Positions 8,778 through 15,484 of a stretch of 40,451 nucleotides of DNA are shown piece by piece. The position numbers were made by a program, and so were the translations under genes. The notes below the pieces were generated by a model. It was not told the DNA's origin. It saw only the letters and a list, made by a program, of their open reading frames with translations, and made no database searches. This DNA is from Clostridia bacterium. Lineage in GTDB: Bacteria; Bacillota; Clostridia; Oscillospirales; CAG-272. Each line of letters opens with the position of its first letter. Position 1 is the stretch's first letter. The stretch lies in NCBI GenBank assembly GCA_017461745.1, contig JAFTXE010000060.1:1-40451 (forward strand), given 5' to 3'.

Positions 8778-9542
8778 TTATCGGAGAACGTATCCCATAC
8801 ATTTTGAAATTTGTTCTGCTGTTTCCATAAGTCTTTCTCCGCAACGGTCATATATTTCCTCTGCGGTACAATAAACCGTGGAAAGTGAGCAGCCTACTAC
8901 TCCTATCACCTTTCCTGCGTGGTCAAATACGGGGGCGGACATACATACGATACCGTGACCGAATTCCTCGTCGTCAAGAGAATATCCTCTCTGCCGTATC
9001 GTAGCAAGCTCCCGTCTGAGCATATCGGGATCGGTGATAGTCTTTTGTGTGCGCTTGGTCAATTGATGACCGTTTATATATTGCTCTATGTATTCATCCG
9101 AACTAAAGGCAAGGAGAGCCTTACCGGGACCTGTGCAGTACAGAGGATAGCTTCCGCCGACCACACCGGCAACTCTTACGTTCTGAACGGAATCAAAGTG
9201 TGAGAGATACAGTACCTCGTCATTGCGAAGAATACCGAGGTACGTGCTTTCACCGTATTCTTTCCAGAATTTCTGGAGTATCGGCACACCGATATTGCAA
9301 AGAGTAGTACGGCTTACGACCTTTGCGGACAGACAGAACGGCAAAAGAGTCAGGGTATAGCACGACTTATCGTCGCTCTGTACCCAGTTTTCTTCCTCAA
9401 GAGTATGGAGTATTCTCGATACCATATTCTTGTTTATCTCCGTTCTTCTGCTTATCTCCGAGATGCCGATAGGAGTTTTTGACTCTGCAAGAGCCTCTAT
9501 TACCTTTACGCAAAATCCCACTGCGGGCGCTGAATTAGACAT
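8778..9542 (-). CDS. IclR family transcriptional regulator
   Basis: The N-terminal 70 residues form the winged helix-turn-helix typical of the family (IGISEISRRTEINKNMVSRILHTLEEENWV). Residues 80-250 form the effector-binding domain (RVAGVVGGSYPLYCTGPGKALLAF, GYSLDDEEFGHGIVCMSAPVFD). IclR proteins respond to carbon-source metabolites and usually control an adjacent catabolic operon. This one sits between the kinase-dehydrogenase-aldolase genes and the lactonase gene, all on the same strand. The upstream gap (9543-9592) contains a TACCA/TGGTA inverted repeat over the likely promoter, a possible autoregulatory operator. Confidence 0.9.
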   Translation of the reverse strand: MSNSAPAVGFCVKVIEALAESKTPIGISEISRRTEINKNMVSRILHTLEEENWVQSDDKSCYTLTLLPFCLSAKVVSRTTLCNIGVPILQKFWKEYGESTYLGILRNDEVLYLSHFDSVQNVRVAGVVGGSYPLYCTGPGKALLAFSSDEYIEQYINGHQLTKRTQKTITDPDMLRRELATIRQRGYSLDDEEFGHGIVCMSAPVFDHAGKVIGVVGCSLSTVYCTAEEIYDRCGERLMETAEQISKCMGYVLR

Positions 9543-9592
9543 GTCTTAAAGTCCTCTCTTAATATACGTTTTACCAAAATTTTCTTATGGTA

Positions 9593-11116
9593 TTAACTTA
9601 TATTATACAAAAAATCGAACGTTTTTTCAAGAGCAAAGTAACAATCATCAAAGTTTTTCTTGATTTTTTTGTATTTCTCGTTGTTTTCCTTGTTGGTATA
9701 ATATACTTTTTCGGTTTTCAGGAAACGGTCTATCACGTTGAAATCCTCAAATGCGCCAACACCAACGCCCGCGGTTATAGCCGCGCCCATAGACGTTGCT
9801 TCCTCAAGGAAGTTTGGCATTTGAATGGAAACTCCGAGCACGTCGGCAAGTATCTGTCTCCATATGGGTGATCTTGCGCCGCCTCCTATGAGAACGAGAT
9901 CGTCTATCTTCGCTCCCTCATTGCGGTACACTTCAAGGATAAGTGACAAATTCATTGCCACTCCCTCCATGACCGCGCGGAGCATATCGCCCGTTCCGTG
10001 TTCAAGAGTAAGCCCTACGAACGAGCCCTTGGCTTTTTCATTCCATCGGGGACTGCGTTCGCCAAGCAGATAAGGTAGGAACAAAAGCCCTTTTGCTCCT
10101 GTGGGGGATGCCTCAACTGCCGAGCAAACAGTATCGTAAAGCTTACCCTTCTCATTCTTGTCCTTAAACTCTCTGTCGAATTTGCAAAGGGTGTCAACCG
10201 CCCAGCTGAGCGAGCCTCCGCCGCATTGCATAGTTCCACAGGGGGTAACGAGTCCAGGGACAATATGAGCAAAATTGAAGTTAGTCATCTTCTCGTCGCA
10301 TACGGGTGTTTTTGACGCGTATGATATCCAAGAAGACGTTCCGAGGCAGAGATAAGCTCTGCCCTCAGCAACAGCGCCCGTGCCGACTGCGGCGCAAACG
10401 CCGTCTCCGCCGCCGCACACTACGGGAGTACCCGAAAGAAGTCCGCAAGCAGATGCGGCTTCATCGGTTACCGTTCCCGCCACATCAATGGAACAAATTA
10501 TATCGGGGAGCTTTGCCCTGTCAAGCTCGCAAGCATCAATGACCGTATCCGACCACTGCTTTGCGCCAAGATCCATAAGGCAGGTAGCCGACGCGTCCGA
10601 GGGCTCGGTCACCATTCTGCCCGTAAGCTTGAGGATAATAAAATCCTTTGCATTAAGCATTTTGGCGGTACGGGCGTATATTTCGGGCTGATTGTCGCGC
10701 ACCCACATGAGTTTGGTAGCACTGTAAGAGCTGCTTATTCTGTGTCCCGTAATATTGTAAAATTCCTTTTCGCCGATATTTGCGCGCAGCTTGCTTTCCT
10801 GCTCGGTAGAGCGCATATCCGCCCATATCATAGCGTCGCGGAGAGGCTCGCCGTTCTTATCAACGCAAACGCAACCCATCATCTGACCGCTGAATGAGAC
10901 TGCCGCAATATCCGCCGCATTCACCTCTGCGGTAAGTGCCTTTGTGCTTTCACACACTGCTCCCCACCAAGCCATGGGGTCTTGTTCTGCCCAGTTGCCG
11001 TTCGATACCTTAAGGTCGTAGCCGTAGGTAATGCTTTTAACGAGCTGACCGTCGGTGCTGTAAAGCGTTGCTTTGTTTCCCGACGTACCAAGGTCGTGAG
11101 CAAGTAAGTATTTCAT
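9593..11116 (-). CDS. FGGY family carbohydrate kinase (xylulokinase-like)
   Basis: At 507 residues this is a full-length FGGY sugar kinase. The N-terminal phosphate-binding loop HDLGTSGNKATLYS, the Ala-Val-Ser-Phe-Ser-Gly-Gln-Met-Met-Gly strand, the WADMRS motif and the C-terminal signature LIGGGARSPIWRQILADVLG are all present. It phosphorylates a ketose or polyol with ATP. Xylulokinase is the closest general match, but the substrate may differ because the gene clusters with a DeoC-type aldolase rather than xylose isomerase. The ATG follows GGAGG at 6-7 bases. It lies 12 bp downstream of the dehydrogenase gene and shares its operon. Confidence 0.88.
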   Translation of the reverse strand: MKYLLAHDLGTSGNKATLYSTDGQLVKSITYGYDLKVSNGNWAEQDPMAWWGAVCESTKALTAEVNAADIAAVSFSGQMMGCVCVDKNGEPLRDAMIWADMRSTEQESKLRANIGEKEFYNITGHRISSSYSATKLMWVRDNQPEIYARTAKMLNAKDFIILKLTGRMVTEPSDASATCLMDLGAKQWSDTVIDACELDRAKLPDIICSIDVAGTVTDEAASACGLLSGTPVVCGGGDGVCAAVGTGAVAEGRAYLCLGTSSWISYASKTPVCDEKMTNFNFAHIVPGLVTPCGTMQCGGGSLSWAVDTLCKFDREFKDKNEKGKLYDTVCSAVEASPTGAKGLLFLPYLLGERSPRWNEKAKGSFVGLTLEHGTGDMLRAVMEGVAMNLSLILEVYRNEGAKIDDLVLIGGGARSPIWRQILADVLGVSIQMPNFLEEATSMGAAITAGVGVGAFEDFNVIDRFLKTEKVYYTNKENNEKYKKIKKNFDDCYFALEKTFDFLYNIS

Positions 11117-11128
11117 ACCTTACCTCCG

Positions 11129-12157
11129 TTAGAAACGGATTACCATTTTCATAGCGGGCTCACGTCTCTTTATGATATCAAACGCCTTCTCGATGTCGTC
11201 GAAGTCAAATATGTGAGATATGTAGTCGTTGGGATCAAGAACGCCGTCCTTTATCCACTGTACTATCTGGTCGTGCGCTCCCGCCTCTGCTTCCTTCAAT
11301 GGGAACTGATGGAAATGAAGCGTCCAATTGTAGGGACACTTGCTCCAATCGACCTCGGTGCTCATATTCTCGGAAATACCGTAAACGCATACCTTAGCGT
11401 CAGACTTGATGACCTCAAGCGCCTGATTGATAAAGGGATTGTAGCCAACCGCGTCAAGTGCGAAATCAAGTCCCTCGGGACAGATAGCTTTGATAGCGTC
11501 AACCATGCTCTCATTCTTGGTGTTGATAACGTAGTCCGCTCCGCACGCCTTGGCTCTTTCAAGCTTTTCATCCTGAATATCCATGGCAATAACAGGAGAC
11601 ATACCCATAAGCTTTGCAAATTTAACAAAGCTGAGTCCAACGGGTCCAAGTCCAAGGATAGCAATGCTCTTGCCACTCTCGAAGCCAAAGCGCTTCATCG
11701 TGCTGAGTACCTCGCGGAAGGTGATTATCATAGCCGAGCTTACGGGATCGAAATCTGCGGGGAGCTTGCACTGTCCCCAGGCGAATGCGTCGGGGGTAAG
11801 ACCGTCGTCAGCCATAGCCTTTGCGTCAGTCACGATATTGTATTCGGAGTACGTGCCCCAGCCGCTGTAATAGCCCTCGGGAACGTCCGACCAATAGGGC
11901 ATAAGCACGAGGTCGCCAATCTCAAAATTGGTTACCTTTGCGCCCTTTTCAATAACTCTTCCAACGCCCTCGTGACCGAGAACGACGGGATAATTGTCAA
12001 CGCCCTTGAATTTACCGTGAATTATCTTGGTGTCCGTGCCTGCGCAAACTCCGCAGCTCTCTATTTTAACGAGAGCGTCGTAATCGCCGTATTTTGGCAT
12101 GGGCATATCGTCAACTATTTTGCAGGTCTGATCTGCATAAACAACGTAGCTTCTCAT
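11129..12157 (-). CDS. Zinc-dependent medium-chain dehydrogenase
   Basis: The 342-residue protein is a classical zinc alcohol/polyol dehydrogenase. It has the catalytic-zinc strand CGVCAGTD, the GHEGVGRVIEKG motif and the Rossmann loop GLGPVGLSFVKFAKLMG. The structural-zinc cysteine cluster is not evident after the GHE motif. It oxidises a secondary or primary alcohol of a sugar or polyol with NAD. The start codon overlaps the stop of deoC by one base (TAATG), which indicates translational coupling. Together with the downstream FGGY kinase and upstream aldolase it forms a compact three-gene catabolic unit. Confidence 0.9.
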   Translation of the reverse strand: MRSYVVYADQTCKIVDDMPMPKYGDYDALVKIESCGVCAGTDTKIIHGKFKGVDNYPVVLGHEGVGRVIEKGAKVTNFEIGDLVLMPYWSDVPEGYYSGWGTYSEYNIVTDAKAMADDGLTPDAFAWGQCKLPADFDPVSSAMIITFREVLSTMKRFGFESGKSIAILGLGPVGLSFVKFAKLMGMSPVIAMDIQDEKLERAKACGADYVINTKNESMVDAIKAICPEGLDFALDAVGYNPFINQALEVIKSDAKVCVYGISENMSTEVDWSKCPYNWTLHFHQFPLKEAEAGAHDQIVQWIKDGVLDPNDYISHIFDFDDIEKAFDIIKRREPAMKMVIRF

Positions 12158-12825
12158 TACTTTTTCTCCTTATTGTAATCGTTGAGTATTGCAAGCGTAG
12201 AGCTGCAACCGACGCGCTCCGCGCCCGCCTCGATAATAGCAAGACAGGTAGCAAGGTCGCGAACACCGCCCGCAGCCTTTACCTTTACCGCATCTCCGAC
12301 AGCTTCTTTCATAAGCTTTACGTCCTCAAGAGTTGCGCCGCCCTTGCCAAAGCCCGTCGAGGTCTTGATAAAGTCGGGGCGAACCTCAAGAGCTATCTTG
12401 CAAAGCTCACGCTTTTCGTCGTCGGTGAGATAGCAGTTTTCAAATATGACCTTCGAGGTCACGTTGTAGGAACGGCAGAGAGCTACCATTCTTTCCATTT
12501 CGTCCTTTACGTAGTCGTATTCGCCGTTCTTTACCTTACCGACGTTTACGACGTAATCAACCTCACCCGCGCCGTTCTTTATAGCCTCTTCGGCTTCAAA
12601 GAGCTTGCACTCAACAGTGGTTATGCCGAGAGGGAAGCCGACGGCGGCGTCAACGAGAACGTCGCTTCCCGCGAGATATTCCGCGCAAAGCTTTACCATT
12701 CCCGTGTTTACGGCAACCGAGCAAAAGCCGTTCTGCCTTGCCTCGTCGCAAACTCTTTTCAGCTCTGCGGGAGTGGTGCTTGCGGCAAGAATAGTGTGGT
12801 CAAAATATTTTGCAAAATTATTCAT
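12157..12825 (-). CDS. deoC: Deoxyribose-phosphate aldolase
   Basis: The 222-residue protein matches the bacterial DERA family. The Schiff-base lysine is Lys154 in FIKTSTGF, the second lysine is Lys183 in VKAAGGV, and Asp90 lies in GEVDYVVNVG. Such enzymes cleave 2-deoxyribose 5-phosphate to acetaldehyde and glyceraldehyde 3-phosphate. None of the usual partners of nucleoside salvage (phosphopentomutase, thymidine phosphorylase, cytidine deaminase) are nearby. The partners here are a dehydrogenase and an FGGY kinase, so it may cleave another deoxy- or keto-sugar phosphate. It is the first gene of the coupled deoC-dehydrogenase-kinase unit. Confidence 0.92.
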   Translation of the reverse strand: MNNFAKYFDHTILAASTTPAELKRVCDEARQNGFCSVAVNTGMVKLCAEYLAGSDVLVDAAVGFPLGITTVECKLFEAEEAIKNGAGEVDYVVNVGKVKNGEYDYVKDEMERMVALCRSYNVTSKVIFENCYLTDDEKRELCKIALEVRPDFIKTSTGFGKGGATLEDVKLMKEAVGDAVKVKAAGGVRDLATCLAIIEAGAERVGCSSTLAILNDYNKEKK

Positions 12826-12841
12826 TGAAAAACCTCTTTGC

Positions 12842-12887
12842 GCTATGCTTCAACGCTTGAGAGTTTTACGCAAGGCTGAAGCATAGC
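12842..12887 (-). terminator. Hairpin between the GDPD gene and deoC
   Basis: GCTATGCTTCA (12842-12852) and its exact complement (12877-12887) form an 11-bp stem just after the GDPD stop codon. On the minus strand it is followed by a purine stretch and a short TTTTT, so it is a plausible but imperfect terminator or a processing site. Confidence 0.5.
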
Positions 12888-12895
12888 TTAAATTT

Positions 12896-13984
12896 TTAAT
12901 TGTTGTAATACGTATCTGCCACGAATTGGCAAGCAGAGAGCGGATCGTTTACCATTGCTCCATTGACTCCGTAGCTCAAAAGCTTGGCGTATGCCTCTGC
13001 GTTCTCGTATGCGTAGCAATCGGCGTGAAGTCTTATCTTATCTTTTATATAATTAAGATTTGTCGAATGCGTACTGAAGAAGGTATCTATACCGGCTACG
13101 TTTGTCACCGTATCCTTCCAGCCCGAGAAACGCGCGATCATAGGCATTCCGTTCTTGGCTAATTGGTTTGCCCGATCAGTCCATGAGTCGCTCGTTGAGG
13201 TCGTCAGCTGCGCAAGATAGTAGGGAGCAAGTCCGCCCGCGCTGTCGGGTATCTTTGTCTTAATGTCGTTCAGACAGTAATATCCGTACGATATGCCAAC
13301 GCCGCCGATATATATCATGGTATCCCAAGCCTCATGCTTTGCAAATATGGGAAATGCAATATCGGCTACGTCGTTTCGGGTGAATGCTTTACTTGTCGAG
13401 TCGTAATCAAGCTCAAGCTTGTCGCAATAGAGGAACATTCTTCCCTTTGCTACTATGACCGCCTCTTCAAGTGTGGGGATAAGATAGTCGGTCACAGCCG
13501 CATTAGTTCCGCCTGCGCCAGCCTTAAGTCTTAAGCAACGAAGCTCTGCAAGCGTCCAATCACTAACGTTTGCTGACATGGGCAAGGTCATTCCGTTTAC
13601 CGTCTTTCCCGCCATGTCCGAGAAATTCGTGGTCTTGGTAAGCGTTTCGTCATGCACAAGCACGGGAATACCGTCCTTGGAAACTCTGACGTCAACCTCG
13701 CACACGTCAACTCCCATCATACAAGCGCTTATTATTGCTTCAATGGAGTTTTGGGGATACCTTGCCGTATCACCTCTGTGCGACCATACCATAAATCTTC
13801 CGTCGGGATCGTTCAATGCCTGTCTCTTTTCCTCAAAGTCAAGCATTTCTTCGGGAACGTCGAACTCGCCCTCCCAGCTAAGCTTCATAGCCGTGGGGTC
13901 ACTTATGTAATCTTCTCTTTTGACTGACTCAGTCTCGTCAAAGATTACCTCCGTCGCAGTAGGAATAAACGAGGAGATTGTCAA
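12896..13984 (-). CDS. Glycerophosphodiester phosphodiesterase domain, +1-frame part of a secreted fusion
   Basis: This frame encodes a GDPD TIM barrel with the HRG motif (VWSHRGDTARYPQNSIEA), CEVDVRVSKDGIPVLVHDETL carrying the metal-binding Glu-x-Asp and catalytic His, and a conserved end MVNDPLSACQFVADTYYN. These enzymes hydrolyse glycerophosphodiesters to glycerol 3-phosphate and an alcohol. The open frame alone has no signal peptide and only a TTG with no ribosome binding site near 13984. It overlaps the end of the secreted protein at 13938-15320. The stretch after 13939 aligns residue by residue with the second locus (27983-28924). I conclude that it is normally made by a +1 frameshift at 13937-13952, giving one 807-residue secreted protein. 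Confidence 0.85.
   Translation of the reverse strand: MTISSFIPTATEVIFDETESVKREDYISDPTAMKLSWEGEFDVPEEMLDFEEKRQALNDPDGRFMVWSHRGDTARYPQNSIEAIISACMMGVDVCEVDVRVSKDGIPVLVHDETLTKTTNFSDMAGKTVNGMTLPMSANVSDWTLAELRCLRLKAGAGGTNAAVTDYLIPTLEEAVIVAKGRMFLYCDKLELDYDSTSKAFTRNDVADIAFPIFAKHEAWDTMIYIGGVGISYGYYCLNDIKTKIPDSAGGLAPYYLAQLTTSTSDSWTDRANQLAKNGMPMIARFSGWKDTVTNVAGIDTFFSTHSTNLNYIKDKIRLHADCYAYENAEAYAKLLSYGVNGAMVNDPLSACQFVADTYYNN
13937..13952 (-). promoter_or_regulatory. RF2-type programmed +1 frameshift site, locus 1
   Basis: On the minus strand the message reads GGA GGT AAT CTT TGA C. GGAGGT (13947-13952) is a strong internal Shine-Dalgarno sequence, separated by one codon from the slippery CTT (13941-13943), which is followed by TGA (13938-13940) and C. 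This is the same order and spacing as the autoregulatory site of prfB, AGG GGG TAT CTT TGA C. Slipping one base gives Leu-Asp-Glu-Thr and enters the GDPD frame. Confidence 0.82.
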
Positions 13985-15320
13985 CAGTTATGGTATCAGC
14001 GTTAACAAAATAAAGTCCTATACTATACGTTCCGTTTGTCTGGTCAGTATTCCAAAGCAATCCGTCAAGAGTTTGTGTCGTCTGATCGGCATGATTATAA
14101 ACACTATACGTGTTATCAACCATGTCCTTGTGAATAGTATAGGTAATAGTCAATTTATTATTACCAATTGTTCCTGTATATGTTTGTTGCGAAAACCACC
14201 TTGTAGTGCCCGCGGCTTCAGCTACGAACAGCCACGCACTGTTATCGTTTGTAAGAAATCTTCCTCGTGATTGCCATGTGTCATCATCACAAACAGCAAG
14301 ACCTATTCCACCGCCCTTTGTTCCGCCAAATACAACGTCAAACTGAAGAACAAACGTGTCTTCTCCGTTAGCAAATAAAATATCACTATTAAGACCGGGA
14401 ATGGTCAAAAGAGAATGAGCCATATCATGACCGGTCATTGTCGATTCCCAGTTATCTATATATTCTTGCTCTTCTGTATGTCCCTCTCGAGCGCTTTGGG
14501 TTGTATTAAATACCAAAGTTCCGTTATTGTATTTTGCTTTTACATCTTTTCCGTAGATATAGTTCGCTCCACTTGCGCAGAAATTATCTTTCCAACCAAG
14601 GAAAGTTGTAGCGTCAGCAAAATCTGCGGTATTTGCCATATCGTCGTATGCTTCGAAATAGCGTACTTTAGATATGTCAGGAGCGTCATTTCCAAGCTTT
14701 GTTACAAGGAATTTATTTGCAAAATCGTCTATAAGATTTTTGCCGTCTGTTCCAAGATTTTCGTCGTTGGCAAGATACGCGCGATACGCAACGTAGCCGA
14801 CAGTTCTCGAGGAGTCAGCCTCGTTGTACTCTGCATAAACCACCTCGTCGCCAACCTTAACGTATCCGATACCCGAGAAAGAAAGCATTACGTTGTCGTC
14901 AAGAATGTTCTCAAGAGAGCCTGCGTAAACGTAGTATTCCGTGTCTTCAACTGTTTCGGTATCAAAGGGATTTGCATAAGTAGCCTTTACTTTTACGTAA
15001 GCGGCGTTCTCAAATCCCTTAACTTCCTTGTAAGCGTCGAGCGCTTCCATAGTAAACGCGCTTGCGCCCTTAACATACTGCGTGGGGGTAATAAGAGTAC
15101 CTATCTCAACGTTTGAAGCACCGTTTGCTGTAACAATAGCATCAAGCTCTGCCTTATTTATCATGGTCTGGAAGCGTATTCCCGCAACATCACCTATACG
15201 GACGGAAGCACCCTCAACTGCTTTCATATCAAGTGTAAGAGGCGTTTCCGCAAAAGTTCCTATACTGAACATACCAAGCAACATTATGGTTGCAAGAAGA
15301 AAGGATATTATTTTTTTCAT
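13938..15320 (-). CDS. Secreted protein with shared surface domain and concanavalin-like domain, zero-frame part of fusion
   Basis: The 460-residue zero-frame product begins with a clear signal peptide (MKKIISFLLATIMLLGMFSI, cleavage after TFA). Residues 30-200 contain a domain with SVRIGDVAGIRFQT, GTLITPTQYV, a YYVYAGSL strand and VGYVAYRAYL. The same domain closes the zero-frame part of the protein at 29007-30905. Residues 215-455 resemble a concanavalin A-like jelly roll ending in VDNLLVYS, a signature also ending both repeats of the lipoprotein at 15485-17362. The frame ends in TGA inside an RF2-type frameshift site, so a fraction is expected to continue into the GDPD domain. AGGAGG precedes the ATG. 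Confidence 0.85.
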   Translation of the reverse strand: MKKIISFLLATIMLLGMFSIGTFAETPLTLDMKAVEGASVRIGDVAGIRFQTMINKAELDAIVTANGASNVEIGTLITPTQYVKGASAFTMEALDAYKEVKGFENAAYVKVKATYANPFDTETVEDTEYYVYAGSLENILDDNVMLSFSGIGYVKVGDEVVYAEYNEADSSRTVGYVAYRAYLANDENLGTDGKNLIDDFANKFLVTKLGNDAPDISKVRYFEAYDDMANTADFADATTFLGWKDNFCASGANYIYGKDVKAKYNNGTLVFNTTQSAREGHTEEQEYIDNWESTMTGHDMAHSLLTIPGLNSDILFANGEDTFVLQFDVVFGGTKGGGIGLAVCDDDTWQSRGRFLTNDNSAWLFVAEAAGTTRWFSQQTYTGTIGNNKLTITYTIHKDMVDNTYSVYNHADQTTQTLDGLLWNTDQTNGTYSIGLYFVNADTITVDNLLVYSYCDGGNL

Positions 15321-15337
15321 TTTTACATCCTCCTATA

Positions 15338-15457
15338 TCATACTTCCAACGCCCAAGCGAGATCATTCTCGGCGGGGTCCGGGTCTCCGCTTGACGCAAT
15401 AACGTCAGCGATGTGTATTAATACCTCTATTTGAGGCTCGGAATATAATTTTTTCAT
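15338..15457 (-). CDS. Small peptide of the (Y/W)xxP leader type, 39 aa
   Basis: A short reading frame from ATG 15455-15457 encodes a peptide beginning MKKLYSEPQIEVLIHIAD, with SSGDPDPAEND following and LEV at the end. AGGGAGA lies at suitable spacing. It fits exactly between two secreted-protein genes and has the same layout as the 48-residue peptide at 27817-27963: Lys-rich start, aromatic residue then Pro, (I/V)E(V/L)L(I/V)I, AD, and a Ser-Gly-Asp/Asn-rich second half. This pattern recalls leader regions of ribosomally made, modified peptides, but no modification enzymes are nearby. Function unknown. Confidence 0.6.
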   Translation of the reverse strand: MKKLYSEPQIEVLIHIADVIASSGDPDPAENDLAWALEV

Positions 15458-15484
15458 AATATATTCTCCCTATTATTTTTTTGA

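Noticed and set aside
11213..12178. Plus-strand 321-codon frame
   Set aside because: It is a shadow of the zinc dehydrogenase gene, whose motifs and coupling to deoC are clear on the other strand.
12094..12828. Plus-strand 244-codon frame opposite deoC
   Set aside because: No ribosome binding site or recognisable domain; deoC with its catalytic lysines occupies the other strand.
13938..13984. Ordinary overlap with independent translation of the GDPD from TTG 13984
   Set aside because: The TTG has no Shine-Dalgarno, the product would lack a signal peptide, and homology with the second locus begins at the slip site rather than at the TTG.
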